Positions 23,601 through 30,545 of a DNA stretch of 64,000 nucleotides are shown piece by piece. Positions within the stretch are counted from its first letter, which is position 1. Every line of letters starts with the position of its first letter. Location: the NCBI RefSeq assembly GCF_000024925.1, contig NC_013521.1, positions 3,720,001 through 3,784,000 on the forward strand, written 5' to 3'. The DNA comes from Sanguibacter keddieii DSM 10542. GTDB taxonomy: Bacteria > Actinomycetota > Actinomycetes > Actinomycetales > Cellulomonadaceae. The notes under the pieces were generated by a model. The model saw only the letters and a program-made list of their open reading frames with translations, did not search any database and was not told the origin of the DNA. Position numbers and translations under genes: made by a program.

Positions 23601-23942
23601 CCGACCCTCACGGTGCGCGTCGCGGCCGACGCCGTCGACATCGAGGCCGACCGCGTGCTGCACGCGGCGTCCGTGGCGGGCGTGCCGGTCACGGTCAGCT
23701 CGGCCGAGGTCGAGGACGCCGCGGCCTTCGCCGCGCGCGTCGCCGCGGGCGAGGTCGAGGGGCGCATCCGCGTCGTCGGCTCCGAGCCTGGTCTCCGCGA
23801 GGCGGCCGCGTCGCACGTCGGGTCGGTCACCGTGCTCGACGCACCTGTCGTCGCGAGCGGTCGTCGCGAGCTCATGACGGTGGTCCGCGAGCAGGCAGTG
23901 TCCCAGACCCGCCACCGCTACGGGCACCTCGAGCGCGGCTGA
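20607..23942 (+). CDS. putA: Bifunctional proline dehydrogenase / pyrroline-5-carboxylate dehydrogenase
   Basis: The 1,111-residue protein converts proline to glutamate in two steps. The N-terminal half (to about 470) is the FAD-dependent proline dehydrogenase barrel, with motifs KTSAVVSQLS, VRLVKGANL and ASHNLFD. The second half (about 490-1000) is the aldehyde dehydrogenase, with TPPWNFP, the general base Glu720 in AETSGKN, and the nucleophile Cys754 in GHAGQKCSA. There is no DNA-binding ribbon-helix-helix at the N-terminus, so it is not the autoregulatory type known in enterics. About 110 extra C-terminal residues follow the dehydrogenase domain. ATG 20607 starts MSLSLTQL; no strong ribosome site is visible. 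It ends in a strong terminator. Confidence 0.94.
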   Translation: MSLSLTQLTDDAATLARTWMAATAAGQTAAERRTTHRLAQLVSDPAGLEFAVRFVDRVARPDDLQVAAHELAELRSVASAPGAFLNPVDRLLVTAGTIAAPLLPGVVVPAARTRLRQLVGHLVVDDGPRLAKHIAKATADGFRLNINLLGEAVLGQQEAGHRAERILALIARPDISYVSVKTSAVVSQLSTWDTADSTERVLETVRPLYLAAKERGTFINLDMEEYHDLDLTVAVFLRLMEDPELLGLEMGIVLQAYLPDSGAALDVLTEAATARRTAGGARVKVRLVKGANLAMEKVDAELHGWEQAPYDTKPDVDANYVRVLDRALDPARTDAVRIGVASHNLFDVALAHLMASDRGVSEALDVEMLQGMAPAQARAVRDAVGQVVLYTPVVAKKDFDVAVSYLVRRLEENSASQNFVHALFAGDETSGEHAEGGTPMDHQEQAFRDSVAASETVSTTPRRAERPAPATLVAGQPFVNAPDTDPAVESARAWAHVVVSPETAARLAASVPEATVLAVPADVDSVVARAAEVAGTWRATTGAQRREVLLTAARLLEEARTDLVGTMVHEARKTVGEADPEVSEAVDFAAFYAESAAQLDEVPGATFTPEGLTVVTPPWNFPVAIPLGSVLGPLAAGSPVIIKPSHVTPRCAAVGVDAIRRALVEHGYEADLVQLVSADEGEVGRRLVTHPEVSRVVLTGSIETAELFAGWRPDLHVFAETSGKNTLVVTAAADIDLAVKDIVRSAFGHAGQKCSAASLLVLVGAVGRSARLHRQLVDAVRSLAVGPATELATTTGPLTVEPGEKLHRALTTLDEGERWVVEPREVPGTDHLWTPGVKAGVQPGSWFHLTEVFGPVLGIVRVDTLDEALEVQNAVSFGLTGGIHSLDEAEIAHWLENVQVGNAYINRHITGAIVQRQPFGGWKASVVGPGAKAGGPSYVAQFGDWSDDASVPDRTSAPEEWLAWAAADDAAWWEREMGVEHDPTGLDSESNVLRYRPVPTLTVRVAADAVDIEADRVLHAASVAGVPVTVSSAEVEDAAAFAARVAAGEVEGRIRVVGSEPGLREAAASHVGSVTVLDAPVVASGRRELMTVVREQAVSQTRHRYGHLERG

Positions 23943-23948
23943 CGTACC

Positions 23949-23990
23949 CGACGCCCGGGCCCTGGGGACGCCCCCGGGGCCCGGGCGTCG
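23949..23990 (+). terminator. Strong GC hairpin after putA
   Basis: CGACGCCCGGGCCC (23949-23962) is exactly complementary to GGGCCCGGGCGTCG (23977-23990), six bases after the putA stop. The stem is extended by partly paired G and C runs. No T-tract follows. Confidence 0.75.
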
Positions 23991-23999
23991 TCGTCTCCT

Positions 24000-24137
24000 G
24001 GGTCGCCCTCTGCCTGGTCCTACGCGATCGGCGAGCAGCCACGGACGGTCTCGGTCTCCCGCGTCACCCGGGTCGACCGGCACGGCTACGACGTGGCGCC
24101 GGTGGTCCGGGTGCTGGCCATGCTCGTCGGCGGCTGA
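24000..24137 (+). pseudogene. Start-less coding remnant downstream of putA
   Basis: One frame from about 24000 to the TGA at 24135-24137 reads as protein. It includes SAWSYAIGEQPRTVSVSRV and ends VRVLAMLVGG. Almost every codon ends in G or C, the signature of real genes here. There is no ATG, GTG or TTG at its head, and it begins right behind the putA terminator. I read it as the 3' remnant of a decayed or rearranged gene. The family is not recognised. Confidence 0.4.
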
Positions 24138-24139
24138 CG

Positions 24140-25021
24140 CTAGCCCGCGCTCCCGTCGGTCGTCGCGTTCGGCTCGAGGGTGCCCTGCGGGCCTCCCCCT
24201 CCGCCACCGGCGCCTCCTGCACCGCCCGGGCCGCCGAAGGCACCGGGCCCACCGGTCACGGCCTCGCCCTCCGCGATGCTGGTCGCCGCGACGGAGCTGT
24301 CCGCGGCCGTCTCGCCCGTGACGGTCACCGTGTCGCCGACCGCGAGCGCCGAGACGTCCGCGACCTCGGTGGTCGTCACGGTGGTGCTGTCCGTGGTCGT
24401 CACCGTGATCTCGGTGCCGTCGGCGAGGGTCACCGTGAGCGTGCCGTCGGAGATGCCGGTGACCTCCCCGGAGGTGAGCCCGCCGGGCAGCATGCCGCCG
24501 TCGGGAGCAGCCCCACCGGAGGTGCCGTCGGGAGCGGTGCCGTCGGGAGCAGTGCCGTCTGGAGCCGTGCCGTCCGTCGCTGGGTCGGGGGCCGTGCCGC
24601 CCGCGGCCGACCCGGCCCCACCACCGGTCGCGGCTCCCGTGGCGGGTGCCGCGACGGCGCTGGTCCCGTCGTCTCCGGAGTCGTCGCCCGTCGCGGACCC
24701 GACCAGCAGCCCGCCGACGAACAGCGCACCCGCCGCGGCGACCCCGCCGATCGCGAGACCGGCACCGGCACGGCGCCGTCCGTCCGGGCGGGCACCGGCC
24801 GAGCTGTTGAGGTACGCCGCGTGCGTCGCCTGGTCGGTCGTCGGCTCCGTCGTCGGGACAGCCGCCTGAGCGGGGAGCGGGTCGGGGGCCTCGTGAGGGA
24901 GCTCCTGAGGAACCTGAGAGACGGGAGGGAGCGGCTGGGTCGTGTCGGGCGGCGCGGGCACCGGCGGGACTGCCGGTCCGGGGTAGCGGGGCTGGGGCTG
25001 GGTGGTGTCGTCTGTGCTCAT
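24140..25021 (-). CDS. Membrane-anchored protein with DUF5666-like exposed domain
   Basis: The 293-residue protein has a Pro/Gln/Thr-rich cytoplasmic head (1-90), a basic stop (GRRRAG), one membrane helix (about 95-115) and an Ala/Gly/Asp-rich linker with repeats of PDGTA. The exposed domain GEVTGISDGTLTVTLADG and following resembles DUF5666, a small beta-rich domain of unknown role. The tail is Gly-rich. ATG 25021 gives MSTDDTTQPQP, a common form of actinobacterial membrane-protein head. It is divergent from mshD, 137 bp away, and nothing regulatory stands out in that gap. Function unknown. Confidence 0.85.
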   Translation of the reverse strand: MSTDDTTQPQPRYPGPAVPPVPAPPDTTQPLPPVSQVPQELPHEAPDPLPAQAAVPTTEPTTDQATHAAYLNSSAGARPDGRRRAGAGLAIGGVAAAGALFVGGLLVGSATGDDSGDDGTSAVAAPATGAATGGGAGSAAGGTAPDPATDGTAPDGTAPDGTAPDGTSGGAAPDGGMLPGGLTSGEVTGISDGTLTVTLADGTEITVTTTDSTTVTTTEVADVSALAVGDTVTVTGETAADSSVAATSIAEGEAVTGGPGAFGGPGGAGGAGGGGGGPQGTLEPNATTDGSAG

Positions 25022-25158
25022 GCGACGAGGCTGGCCCCCGCTCCTGGGCGCGGGGCCTGGGCTCCCCGTGCGCCGGCTGTGAGTGTGCCCGCTGCGGGTG
25101 TGCCCCTCCGCGGGCGCGCGTCCGGCACCAGCCACCGTGCCCGTGATGGAATCAGGGG

Positions 25159-26106
25159 GTGGACCACAGCGAGATCGACGTCGAGACCAGCCCCCTGACC
25201 GCAGCCGACGCCCAGGCCGTCCACCGGCTGGCCCGCGCGGCCGAGCACGTCGACCAGGTAGCACCGCTCTCCGAGCAGCCGCTGCTGCGGCTCCTCGACG
25301 CCGAGGCCCCGACCACGCACCTCATGGTCCGCGCCGCCGACGACCTCGCCGGCTACGCCCAGGTCGACCGAGGTGCTCCCGGGACCGCGAGCGCCGAGCT
25401 CGTGGTGCACCCCTTCGCACGGCACCACGGCGTGGGGACCGCGCTGCTCGAGCACGCCCTCGAGCTCATGGACGCCGAGGGCCGCGTGCTGTCGGTCTGG
25501 GCGCACGGCGACCTCCCGGCCGCGCGGAGCCTCGCCGCACGCACGGGGCTCGTGGTGGTCCGTGAGCTGTGGAAGATGCACCTCCCGCTCGACGGCAGCA
25601 CCAGCACGCCCGAGTCCGCACCTGCCGCGCCGCTCGCACCGGGTGTGAGCCTGCGCGCGTTCCGGCCGGGCGAGGACGACGCGGCGTGGCTCGCGGTCAA
25701 CGCACGGGCCTTCGCGTCCCACCCGGAGCAGGGGCGCCTCACCCAGACGGACCTCGCGGCCCGCGTCGCCGAGCCCTGGTTCGACGCCGGGTCGTTCCTG
25801 CTGGCCGAGCGCGACGGGGACCTGGTCGGCTTCTGCTGGCTGAAGGTCCCGGCCGACCAGCCGCAGGACGCTCCTCGGGTCGGCGAGATCTACGCGCTGG
25901 GCGTCGACCCGTCGGCCCAGGGCCTGCGCCTCGGGACGGCGCTGACGGCAGCGGGCCTGGACCGGCTGCGAGAGGTGGGCGTGGAGGTGGTCGAGCTCTA
26001 CACGGAGGGCGACAACACCGTGGCGATCCGCACCTACACCGCGGCGGGCTTCACGCGCGCCACGGTCGACGTCCAGATGGCCCGGCCGTCGGACGCGACC
26101 GCCTAG
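25159..26106 (+). CDS. mshD: Mycothiol synthase
   Basis: The 315-residue enzyme has two GNAT acetyltransferase domains in tandem, the layout of MshD. It acetylates Cys-GlcN-Ins with acetyl-CoA to finish mycothiol, the thiol buffer of actinobacteria. Family segments seen are HPFARHHGVGTALL in the first domain, and NARAFASHPEQGRLT and GEIYALGVDPSAQGL with GLGTAL-like CoA contacts in the second. It ends in ELYTEGDNTVAIRTYTAAGF, the standard GNAT tail. GTG 25159 directly follows AGGGG. Presence of mshD supports the actinobacterial origin of the window. Confidence 0.93.
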   Translation: MDHSEIDVETSPLTAADAQAVHRLARAAEHVDQVAPLSEQPLLRLLDAEAPTTHLMVRAADDLAGYAQVDRGAPGTASAELVVHPFARHHGVGTALLEHALELMDAEGRVLSVWAHGDLPAARSLAARTGLVVVRELWKMHLPLDGSTSTPESAPAAPLAPGVSLRAFRPGEDDAAWLAVNARAFASHPEQGRLTQTDLAARVAEPWFDAGSFLLAERDGDLVGFCWLKVPADQPQDAPRVGEIYALGVDPSAQGLRLGTALTAAGLDRLREVGVEVVELYTEGDNTVAIRTYTAAGFTRATVDVQMARPSDATA

Positions 26107-26146
26107 CACCCCGCTCGACGTGCCGTGACTCACCGATCTGGCCTGT

Positions 26147-26168
26147 GAGCACCCAGAGTTCACCAACA
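26147..26168 (+). promoter_or_regulatory. PhoP-box-like direct repeat upstream of ppk
   Basis: Two adjoining 11-base units, GAGCACCCAGA and GTTCACCAACA, match the GTTCAC-C pattern and 11-base spacing of PhoP boxes described in Streptomyces. They end 17 bases before ATG 26186. Phosphate control of ppk is known in Streptomyces. The match here is by eye, the first unit is imperfect, and transfer of the consensus to this organism is an assumption. Confidence 0.45.
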
Positions 26169-26185
26169 GGTGCCACGATGATCCC

Positions 26186-28483
26186 ATGAGCGAATCGACC
26201 GCGACCTCTCGGCGCACCCCTGGGACCGGACCCGTCACGCCCTCGCCGGGCTCGGCACCGATCGACCCCGAGCTCGCGGCGCACATCGCCGAGCACATCG
26301 GCGAGCGCGAGACCGTCGCGTCCGGCGCCGAGCTCGAGCCGCTGCCCGACGACCGCTTCGGCGACCGCGAGCTGTCGTGGCTCGCCTTCAACGAGCGGGT
26401 CCTCGAGCTCGCCGAGGACGAGGCGCAGCCGCTGCTGGCCCGGGTGCGGTACCTGGCGATCTTCGCGTCGAACCTCGACGAGTTCTTCATGGTGCGCGTC
26501 GCCGGCCTCAAGCGCCGCATCGCGACCGGCCTCGCGGTCACGGCCGCGTCCGGCCTCACCCCGCGCCAGGTGCTCGACGCCATCGGCACGCGGGCGCACG
26601 ACCTCATGGCGCGCCACGCCAAGGCGTTCTCCGAGCACGTGCAGCCGGCGCTCGGCGCCGAGGGCATCACGCTGGTGCGCTGGGAGGACCTGTCGCAGCA
26701 GGAGCAGGACCGCCTGCACAAGTTCTTCCGCAAGCAGATCTTCCCGGTGCTCACGCCGCTGGCCGTGGACCCTGCGCACCCGTTCCCGTACATCTCGGGG
26801 CTCTCGCTCAACCTCTCGGTGGTCGTGCTCAACCCGACCACCAAGAAGGAGCACTTCGCGCGCGTGAAGGTCCCGCCGCTGCTCCCCCGGTTCATCGCCG
26901 TGGACGCCAAGGGCCGTCCGAGCGCGCCGAGCACGCAGGCCACACGGACCGGGCCGACGTCCTTCGTGCCGCTCGAGGACATCATCTCCCACCACCTCGA
27001 CCACCTGTTCCCGGGCATGGAGGTGCTCGAGCACCACACCTTCCGGGTGACGCGCAACGAGGACGTCGAGGTCGAGGAGGACGACGCCGAGAACCTCCTC
27101 AAGGCCATGGAGAAGGAGCTGCTGCGCCGCCGGTTCGGACCGCCGGTGCGCCTCGAGCTCGCCGAGGGCATCAGCCCGCGCATCCGCCAGCTGCTGATCC
27201 GCGAGCTCGGCGTCGTCGAGGACGAGGTCTACACGCTCCAGGCGCCCCTCGACCTCACCGGGCTCAACCTCATCGCGGACATCGACCGCGCGGACCTGCA
27301 GTACCCGCGGTTCGTGCCGACCACCCACCGGTTCCTCGCCGAGGTCGAGAGCGCGACGCCGTCGGACATCTTCGCGGCGATCCGCGAGCGCGACGTCCTG
27401 CTGCACCACCCGTACGACTCGTTCTCGACGTCGGTCCAGACCTTCCTCGAGCAGGCGGCGGCCGACCCCGACGTCCTGGCCATCAAGCAGACGCTCTACC
27501 GCACCTCGGGCGACTCCCCGATCGTCGACGCCCTCATCGAGGCCGCCGACGCCGGCAAGCAGGTGCTGGCGCTGGTCGAGATCAAGGCGCGCTTCGACGA
27601 GCAGAACAACATCTCGTGGGCCCGCAAGCTCGAGCAGGCCGGCGTGCACGTGGTCTACGGCATCGTGGGCCTCAAGACGCACTGCAAGCTGTCGCTCGTG
27701 GTGCGCCAGGAGCCGGACGGCCTGCGGCGCTACTGCCACGTCGGGACAGGCAACTACAACCCGAAGACGGCGCGCCTGTACACCGACCTCGGCCTGCTCA
27801 CCTGCGACCCCGACGTCGGCCAGGACCTCACCCGCCTGTTCAACCAGCTGAGCGGCTACGCGCCCCAGTCCCGGTTCCACCGGCTGCTCGTCGCCCCGCG
27901 CTCCGTGCGCTCGGGGCTCGTGGAGCGCATCGACCGCGAGGCCGCCGCCGCGCGCGAGGGCAAGCCGGCGTGGATCAAGATGAAGGTCAACTCCGTGGTC
28001 GACGAGGCCACCATCGACGCGCTCTACCGCGCGTCGCAGGCGGGCGTGCCGGTCGACCTCGTGGTGCGCGGCATCTGCGCCGTGCGCCCGGGTGTCCCGG
28101 GGCTCAGCGAGACCATCCGGGTGCGGTCGATCCTCGGTCGGTTCCTCGAGCACTCGCGGATCTTCGCCTTCGCCAACTCCTCCGGCCCGGCGATCGCCGA
28201 GGGGCCGGCGAGCGGCCCCGAGGTGTACATCGGGTCGGCCGACCTCATGCACCGCAACCTCGACCGACGGGTCGAGACCCTGGTGCGCCTGACGGACGAG
28301 ACGCAGATCAACGGGCTGGTCGACCTCATCGACGCCTCGATGTCTCCCGAGTCGGCCTCGTGGCACCTCGCGGCCGACGGGACGTGGACCCGGCACCACC
28401 TGGACGAGGACGGCCAGCCTCTCGGCGACGTCCAGCACGACCTCATCGTGCGTCAGCGTCGTCGGATGGTCCTCGGCCGATGA
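26186..28483 (+). CDS. ppk: Polyphosphate kinase 1
   Basis: The 765-residue enzyme reversibly makes inorganic polyphosphate from ATP. It has the N-terminal helical domain with [16 protein letters not shown], the head domain, and two phospholipase D-like catalytic domains. His499 in [13 protein letters not shown] corresponds to the His that is autophosphorylated in E. coli Ppk. His656 in [10 protein letters not shown] fits the second conserved His, and HVGTGNYN and [15 protein letters not shown] are further family motifs. Length is slightly above the usual 690-740 because of a Ser/Thr/Pro-rich N-terminal extension. ATG 26186 lies close to a possible PhoP box. The next gene overlaps it by four bases, so the pair is translationally coupled. 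Confidence 0.96.
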   Translation: MSESTATSRRTPGTGPVTPSPGSAPIDPELAAHIAEHIGERETVASGAELEPLPDDRFGDRELSWLAFNERVLELAEDEAQPLLARVRYLAIFASNLDEFFMVRVAGLKRRIATGLAVTAASGLTPRQVLDAIGTRAHDLMARHAKAFSEHVQPALGAEGITLVRWEDLSQQEQDRLHKFFRKQIFPVLTPLAVDPAHPFPYISGLSLNLSVVVLNPTTKKEHFARVKVPPLLPRFIAVDAKGRPSAPSTQATRTGPTSFVPLEDIISHHLDHLFPGMEVLEHHTFRVTRNEDVEVEEDDAENLLKAMEKELLRRRFGPPVRLELAEGISPRIRQLLIRELGVVEDEVYTLQAPLDLTGLNLIADIDRADLQYPRFVPTTHRFLAEVESATPSDIFAAIRERDVLLHHPYDSFSTSVQTFLEQAAADPDVLAIKQTLYRTSGDSPIVDALIEAADAGKQVLALVEIKARFDEQNNISWARKLEQAGVHVVYGIVGLKTHCKLSLVVRQEPDGLRRYCHVGTGNYNPKTARLYTDLGLLTCDPDVGQDLTRLFNQLSGYAPQSRFHRLLVAPRSVRSGLVERIDREAAAAREGKPAWIKMKVNSVVDEATIDALYRASQAGVPVDLVVRGICAVRPGVPGLSETIRVRSILGRFLEHSRIFAFANSSGPAIAEGPASGPEVYIGSADLMHRNLDRRVETLVRLTDETQINGLVDLIDASMSPESASWHLAADGTWTRHHLDEDGQPLGDVQHDLIVRQRRRMVLGR

Positions 28484-29511
28484 GGGTCGACGCCCCGACG
28501 ACCCCTCCGTTCCGGGTCCGTGGGGCCACCGGCGTGAGCGACACGGCGACGGACAAGACACCGGTCATCGAGTCGGCCGGGGCGCTCGTCTGGCGGGTCC
28601 GCGACGAGCGGCTCCAGGTGCTGCTGATCCACCGGCCGCGCTACGGCGACTGGTCGTGGCCCAAGGGCAAGCTCGACCCGGGCGAGACGCTGCCGACGGC
28701 CGCGGCCCGCGAGGTCGCCGAGGAGACCGGGCGCCCCGTGACCCTCGGCCTGCCGCTGCCCGGCCTGCAGTACCTGACCCCGGACGGCGCCGTGAAGCGC
28801 GTGCACTACTGGGCGGCGACGACGGGGGCGGTGGCCCCGGCCCTCGCGGCCCGCGCCCCGGTGCCCCCGGTCGACCCGGCTGAGATCGACGCCAAGAAGT
28901 GGATGGACGTCGACGCCGCCCGGGCGGCACTGACGCGCACCGCCGACCGCATCCCCCTCGCGGCGCTCGTCGCCGAGCACGAGAAGGGTCGGCTGGCGAC
29001 GACGGCGCTGGTCATCGCGCGGCACGGCAAGGCACAGGGCAGGTCCTCGTGGCACGGGACGGAGACGGACCGGCCGCTCACGCCCACCGGGCACGCGCAG
29101 TCCGCGGCGCTCGTCCCGGTGCTGGCCGCCTTCGGGATCAGCACGGTCGTCACCAGCCGGTGGCGACGCTGCTCGGAGACCATGGCGCCCTACGCACGGG
29201 CGGCGTGGCTCGACACCGAGTCGAACGAGCACCTCACGGAGAGCGACCACGAGCGCTCGCCGGGCCGCGTCGCGGCCGTGGTCCGGTCGCTGCTCGAGTC
29301 GGCCGAGCCGACGGTGCTGTGCACGCACCGCCCGGTGCTGCCCACGGTCCTCGACGTCCTCGGGCAGCACTCGCGCCGCTCGGTCGCCTCCGCGCTGCCC
29401 ACCAAGGACCCGTTCCTCGAGCCGGGCGAGATGCTCGTGACGCACGTGACCCAGACGGCCAAGGGCCCGCGCGTCGTCGGCGTGGAGCACGTCCGCCCGC
29501 CCCTGCACTAG
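28480..29511 (+). CDS. mutT1: MutT1-like NUDIX hydrolase fused to a histidine phosphatase domain
   Basis: The 343-residue protein joins an N-terminal NUDIX domain (about 28-165) with a C-terminal histidine phosphatase domain (about 175-335). The NUDIX box is complete: G63KLDPGE through REVAEETG84. The second domain carries RHG at 181-183 and ends with the CTHRPVLP segment. This is the architecture of mycobacterial MutT1, which cleans 8-oxo-dGTP and splits dinucleoside polyphosphates. The order ppk then mutT1 is also that of Mycobacterium tuberculosis. ATG 28480 overlaps the ppk stop (ATGA); GTG 28534 is an alternative start. Substrates are inferred from the family. Confidence 0.92.
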   Translation: MRVDAPTTPPFRVRGATGVSDTATDKTPVIESAGALVWRVRDERLQVLLIHRPRYGDWSWPKGKLDPGETLPTAAAREVAEETGRPVTLGLPLPGLQYLTPDGAVKRVHYWAATTGAVAPALAARAPVPPVDPAEIDAKKWMDVDAARAALTRTADRIPLAALVAEHEKGRLATTALVIARHGKAQGRSSWHGTETDRPLTPTGHAQSAALVPVLAAFGISTVVTSRWRRCSETMAPYARAAWLDTESNEHLTESDHERSPGRVAAVVRSLLESAEPTVLCTHRPVLPTVLDVLGQHSRRSVASALPTKDPFLEPGEMLVTHVTQTAKGPRVVGVEHVRPPLH

Positions 29512-29531
29512 CGCCTCTCGTGCGGGCGGGG

Positions 29532-29549
29532 GCACCAGCACCCTGGTGC
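29532..29549 (+). terminator. Short hairpin after mutT1
   Basis: GCACCAG and CTGGTGC pair around a CACC loop, 20 bases after the mutT1 stop, flanked on both sides by the sequence TGCGGGCGGG. The stem is only 7 bp, so termination here may be partial. Confidence 0.35.
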
Positions 29550-29580
29550 GGGCGGGCGCGCCGTCCCCTATCGTCGTGGC

Positions 29581-30201
29581 ATGGCTCGATACGTCGACAT
29601 CCACCCGCAGGACCCGCAGCCGCGCCTCGTCGCGCAGGTCACGGAGATGCTCCGCGACGACGCGCTGGTCGTCTACCCGACGGACTCCTCGTACGCCTTC
29701 GGGTGCTCTCTCAACAGCCACACGGGCGCGGACCGCATCCGCCGGATCCGGCACCTGGACGCCAAGCACCACTTCACGCTGGTGTGCGCGGACTTCGCGC
29801 AGCTGGGGCAGTTCGTGCGGCTCGACAACTCGGCCTTCCGTGCCATCAAGTCGTCGACGCCGGGGGCCTACACGTTCATCCTCCCGGCGACCAAGGAGGT
29901 GCCGCGCCGGTTCGCCCACGAGAAGAAGAAGACCGTCGGCGTGCGCATCCCCGACAACCCCGTCGCCCTCGCGCTCGTGCGCGCGCTCGGTGCACCGCTG
30001 CTGTCGAGCACGCTCTTGCTCCCGGACAGCGAGACGCAGCCGACCGACGGGTGGCAGATCAAGGAAGAGCTCGACCACGTCGTCGACGTCGTGGTCGACG
30101 GCGGCGACTGCGGCACCGAGCCGACGACGGTCGTGGACTGGTCGAGCGGTGCCCCCGAGGTCGTCCGGGTGGGTCTGGGAGACCCCAGCCGGTTCGAGTA
30201 G
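29581..30201 (+). CDS. YciO-type Sua5/YrdC family protein
   Basis: The 206-residue protein belongs to the YrdC/Sua5 fold that makes threonylcarbamoyl-AMP for the t6A modification of tRNAs reading ANN codons. Motifs such as LVVYPTDSSYAFGC, HFTLVC, PGAYTFILPATKEVPRR and VGVRIPDN place it with the YciO subgroup. YciO proteins keep the fold but have little or no proven synthase activity in E. coli. A separate true Sua5/TsaC may therefore exist elsewhere in the genome. The start ATG 29581 fits the family length. It is likely a single-gene unit. Confidence 0.88.
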   Translation: MARYVDIHPQDPQPRLVAQVTEMLRDDALVVYPTDSSYAFGCSLNSHTGADRIRRIRHLDAKHHFTLVCADFAQLGQFVRLDNSAFRAIKSSTPGAYTFILPATKEVPRRFAHEKKKTVGVRIPDNPVALALVRALGAPLLSSTLLLPDSETQPTDGWQIKEELDHVVDVVVDGGDCGTEPTTVVDWSSGAPEVVRVGLGDPSRFE

Positions 30202-30545
30202 GCCACCTCCTCAGGACTCGTCAGCACCCGGTCGCGCCTCGGTGGGCCGGGTGGTCGTCGTGCCTGCGCACCCGTGCCGGACGCGTCGTCGCCGGACGTC
30301 GGACGCCCGCGCGCGTGATTAGCACACGGGTCTCAGAAGCACCATCTTCCGAATCTGGGAAAGTGCTGACAGGGTGAAACCCGTCCGACCGCGCGTCATG
30401 AACGGCTCGTTCGCGCCGATCAGGTCTGACCTGCGTCTCAGATCCCGGTATTCACCCGCTGGAAACCTCATGGTCACCAGCGAGAGATCCCGGTCTGGTC
30501 GCATGGACGCACCATCCAGGTCCCACGCGAAGAGAACGGCTCACC
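30202..30545 (+). promoter_or_regulatory. Leader of the nuclease/nucleotidase gene with PhoP-box-like repeats
   Basis: This 344-bp gap is less GC-rich than its surroundings. At 30450-30482 three 11-base units stand in a row: ATTCACCCGCT, GGAAACCTCAT and GGTCACCAGCG. The first and third fit the PhoP-box unit described in Streptomyces (G[G/T]TCAYYYRSG) at all but one or two positions, and the middle one is degenerate. The box lies 64 bp before ATG 30546. The gene encodes phosphate-releasing enzymes, which agrees with such control. No clear -10 was identified, and nothing else was recognised in the first 240 bp. Confidence 0.5.

Noticed and set aside
24018-24137. SAM synthetase fragment suggested by SYAIGE
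   Set aside because: The short YAIG match is followed by sequence unlike MetK, and the end of the peptide does not fit. The family was left open.
26051-28561. Minus-strand open frame of 836 codons opposite ppk
   Set aside because: Reverse image of ppk codons, with low-complexity Arg/Asp/Val sequence.
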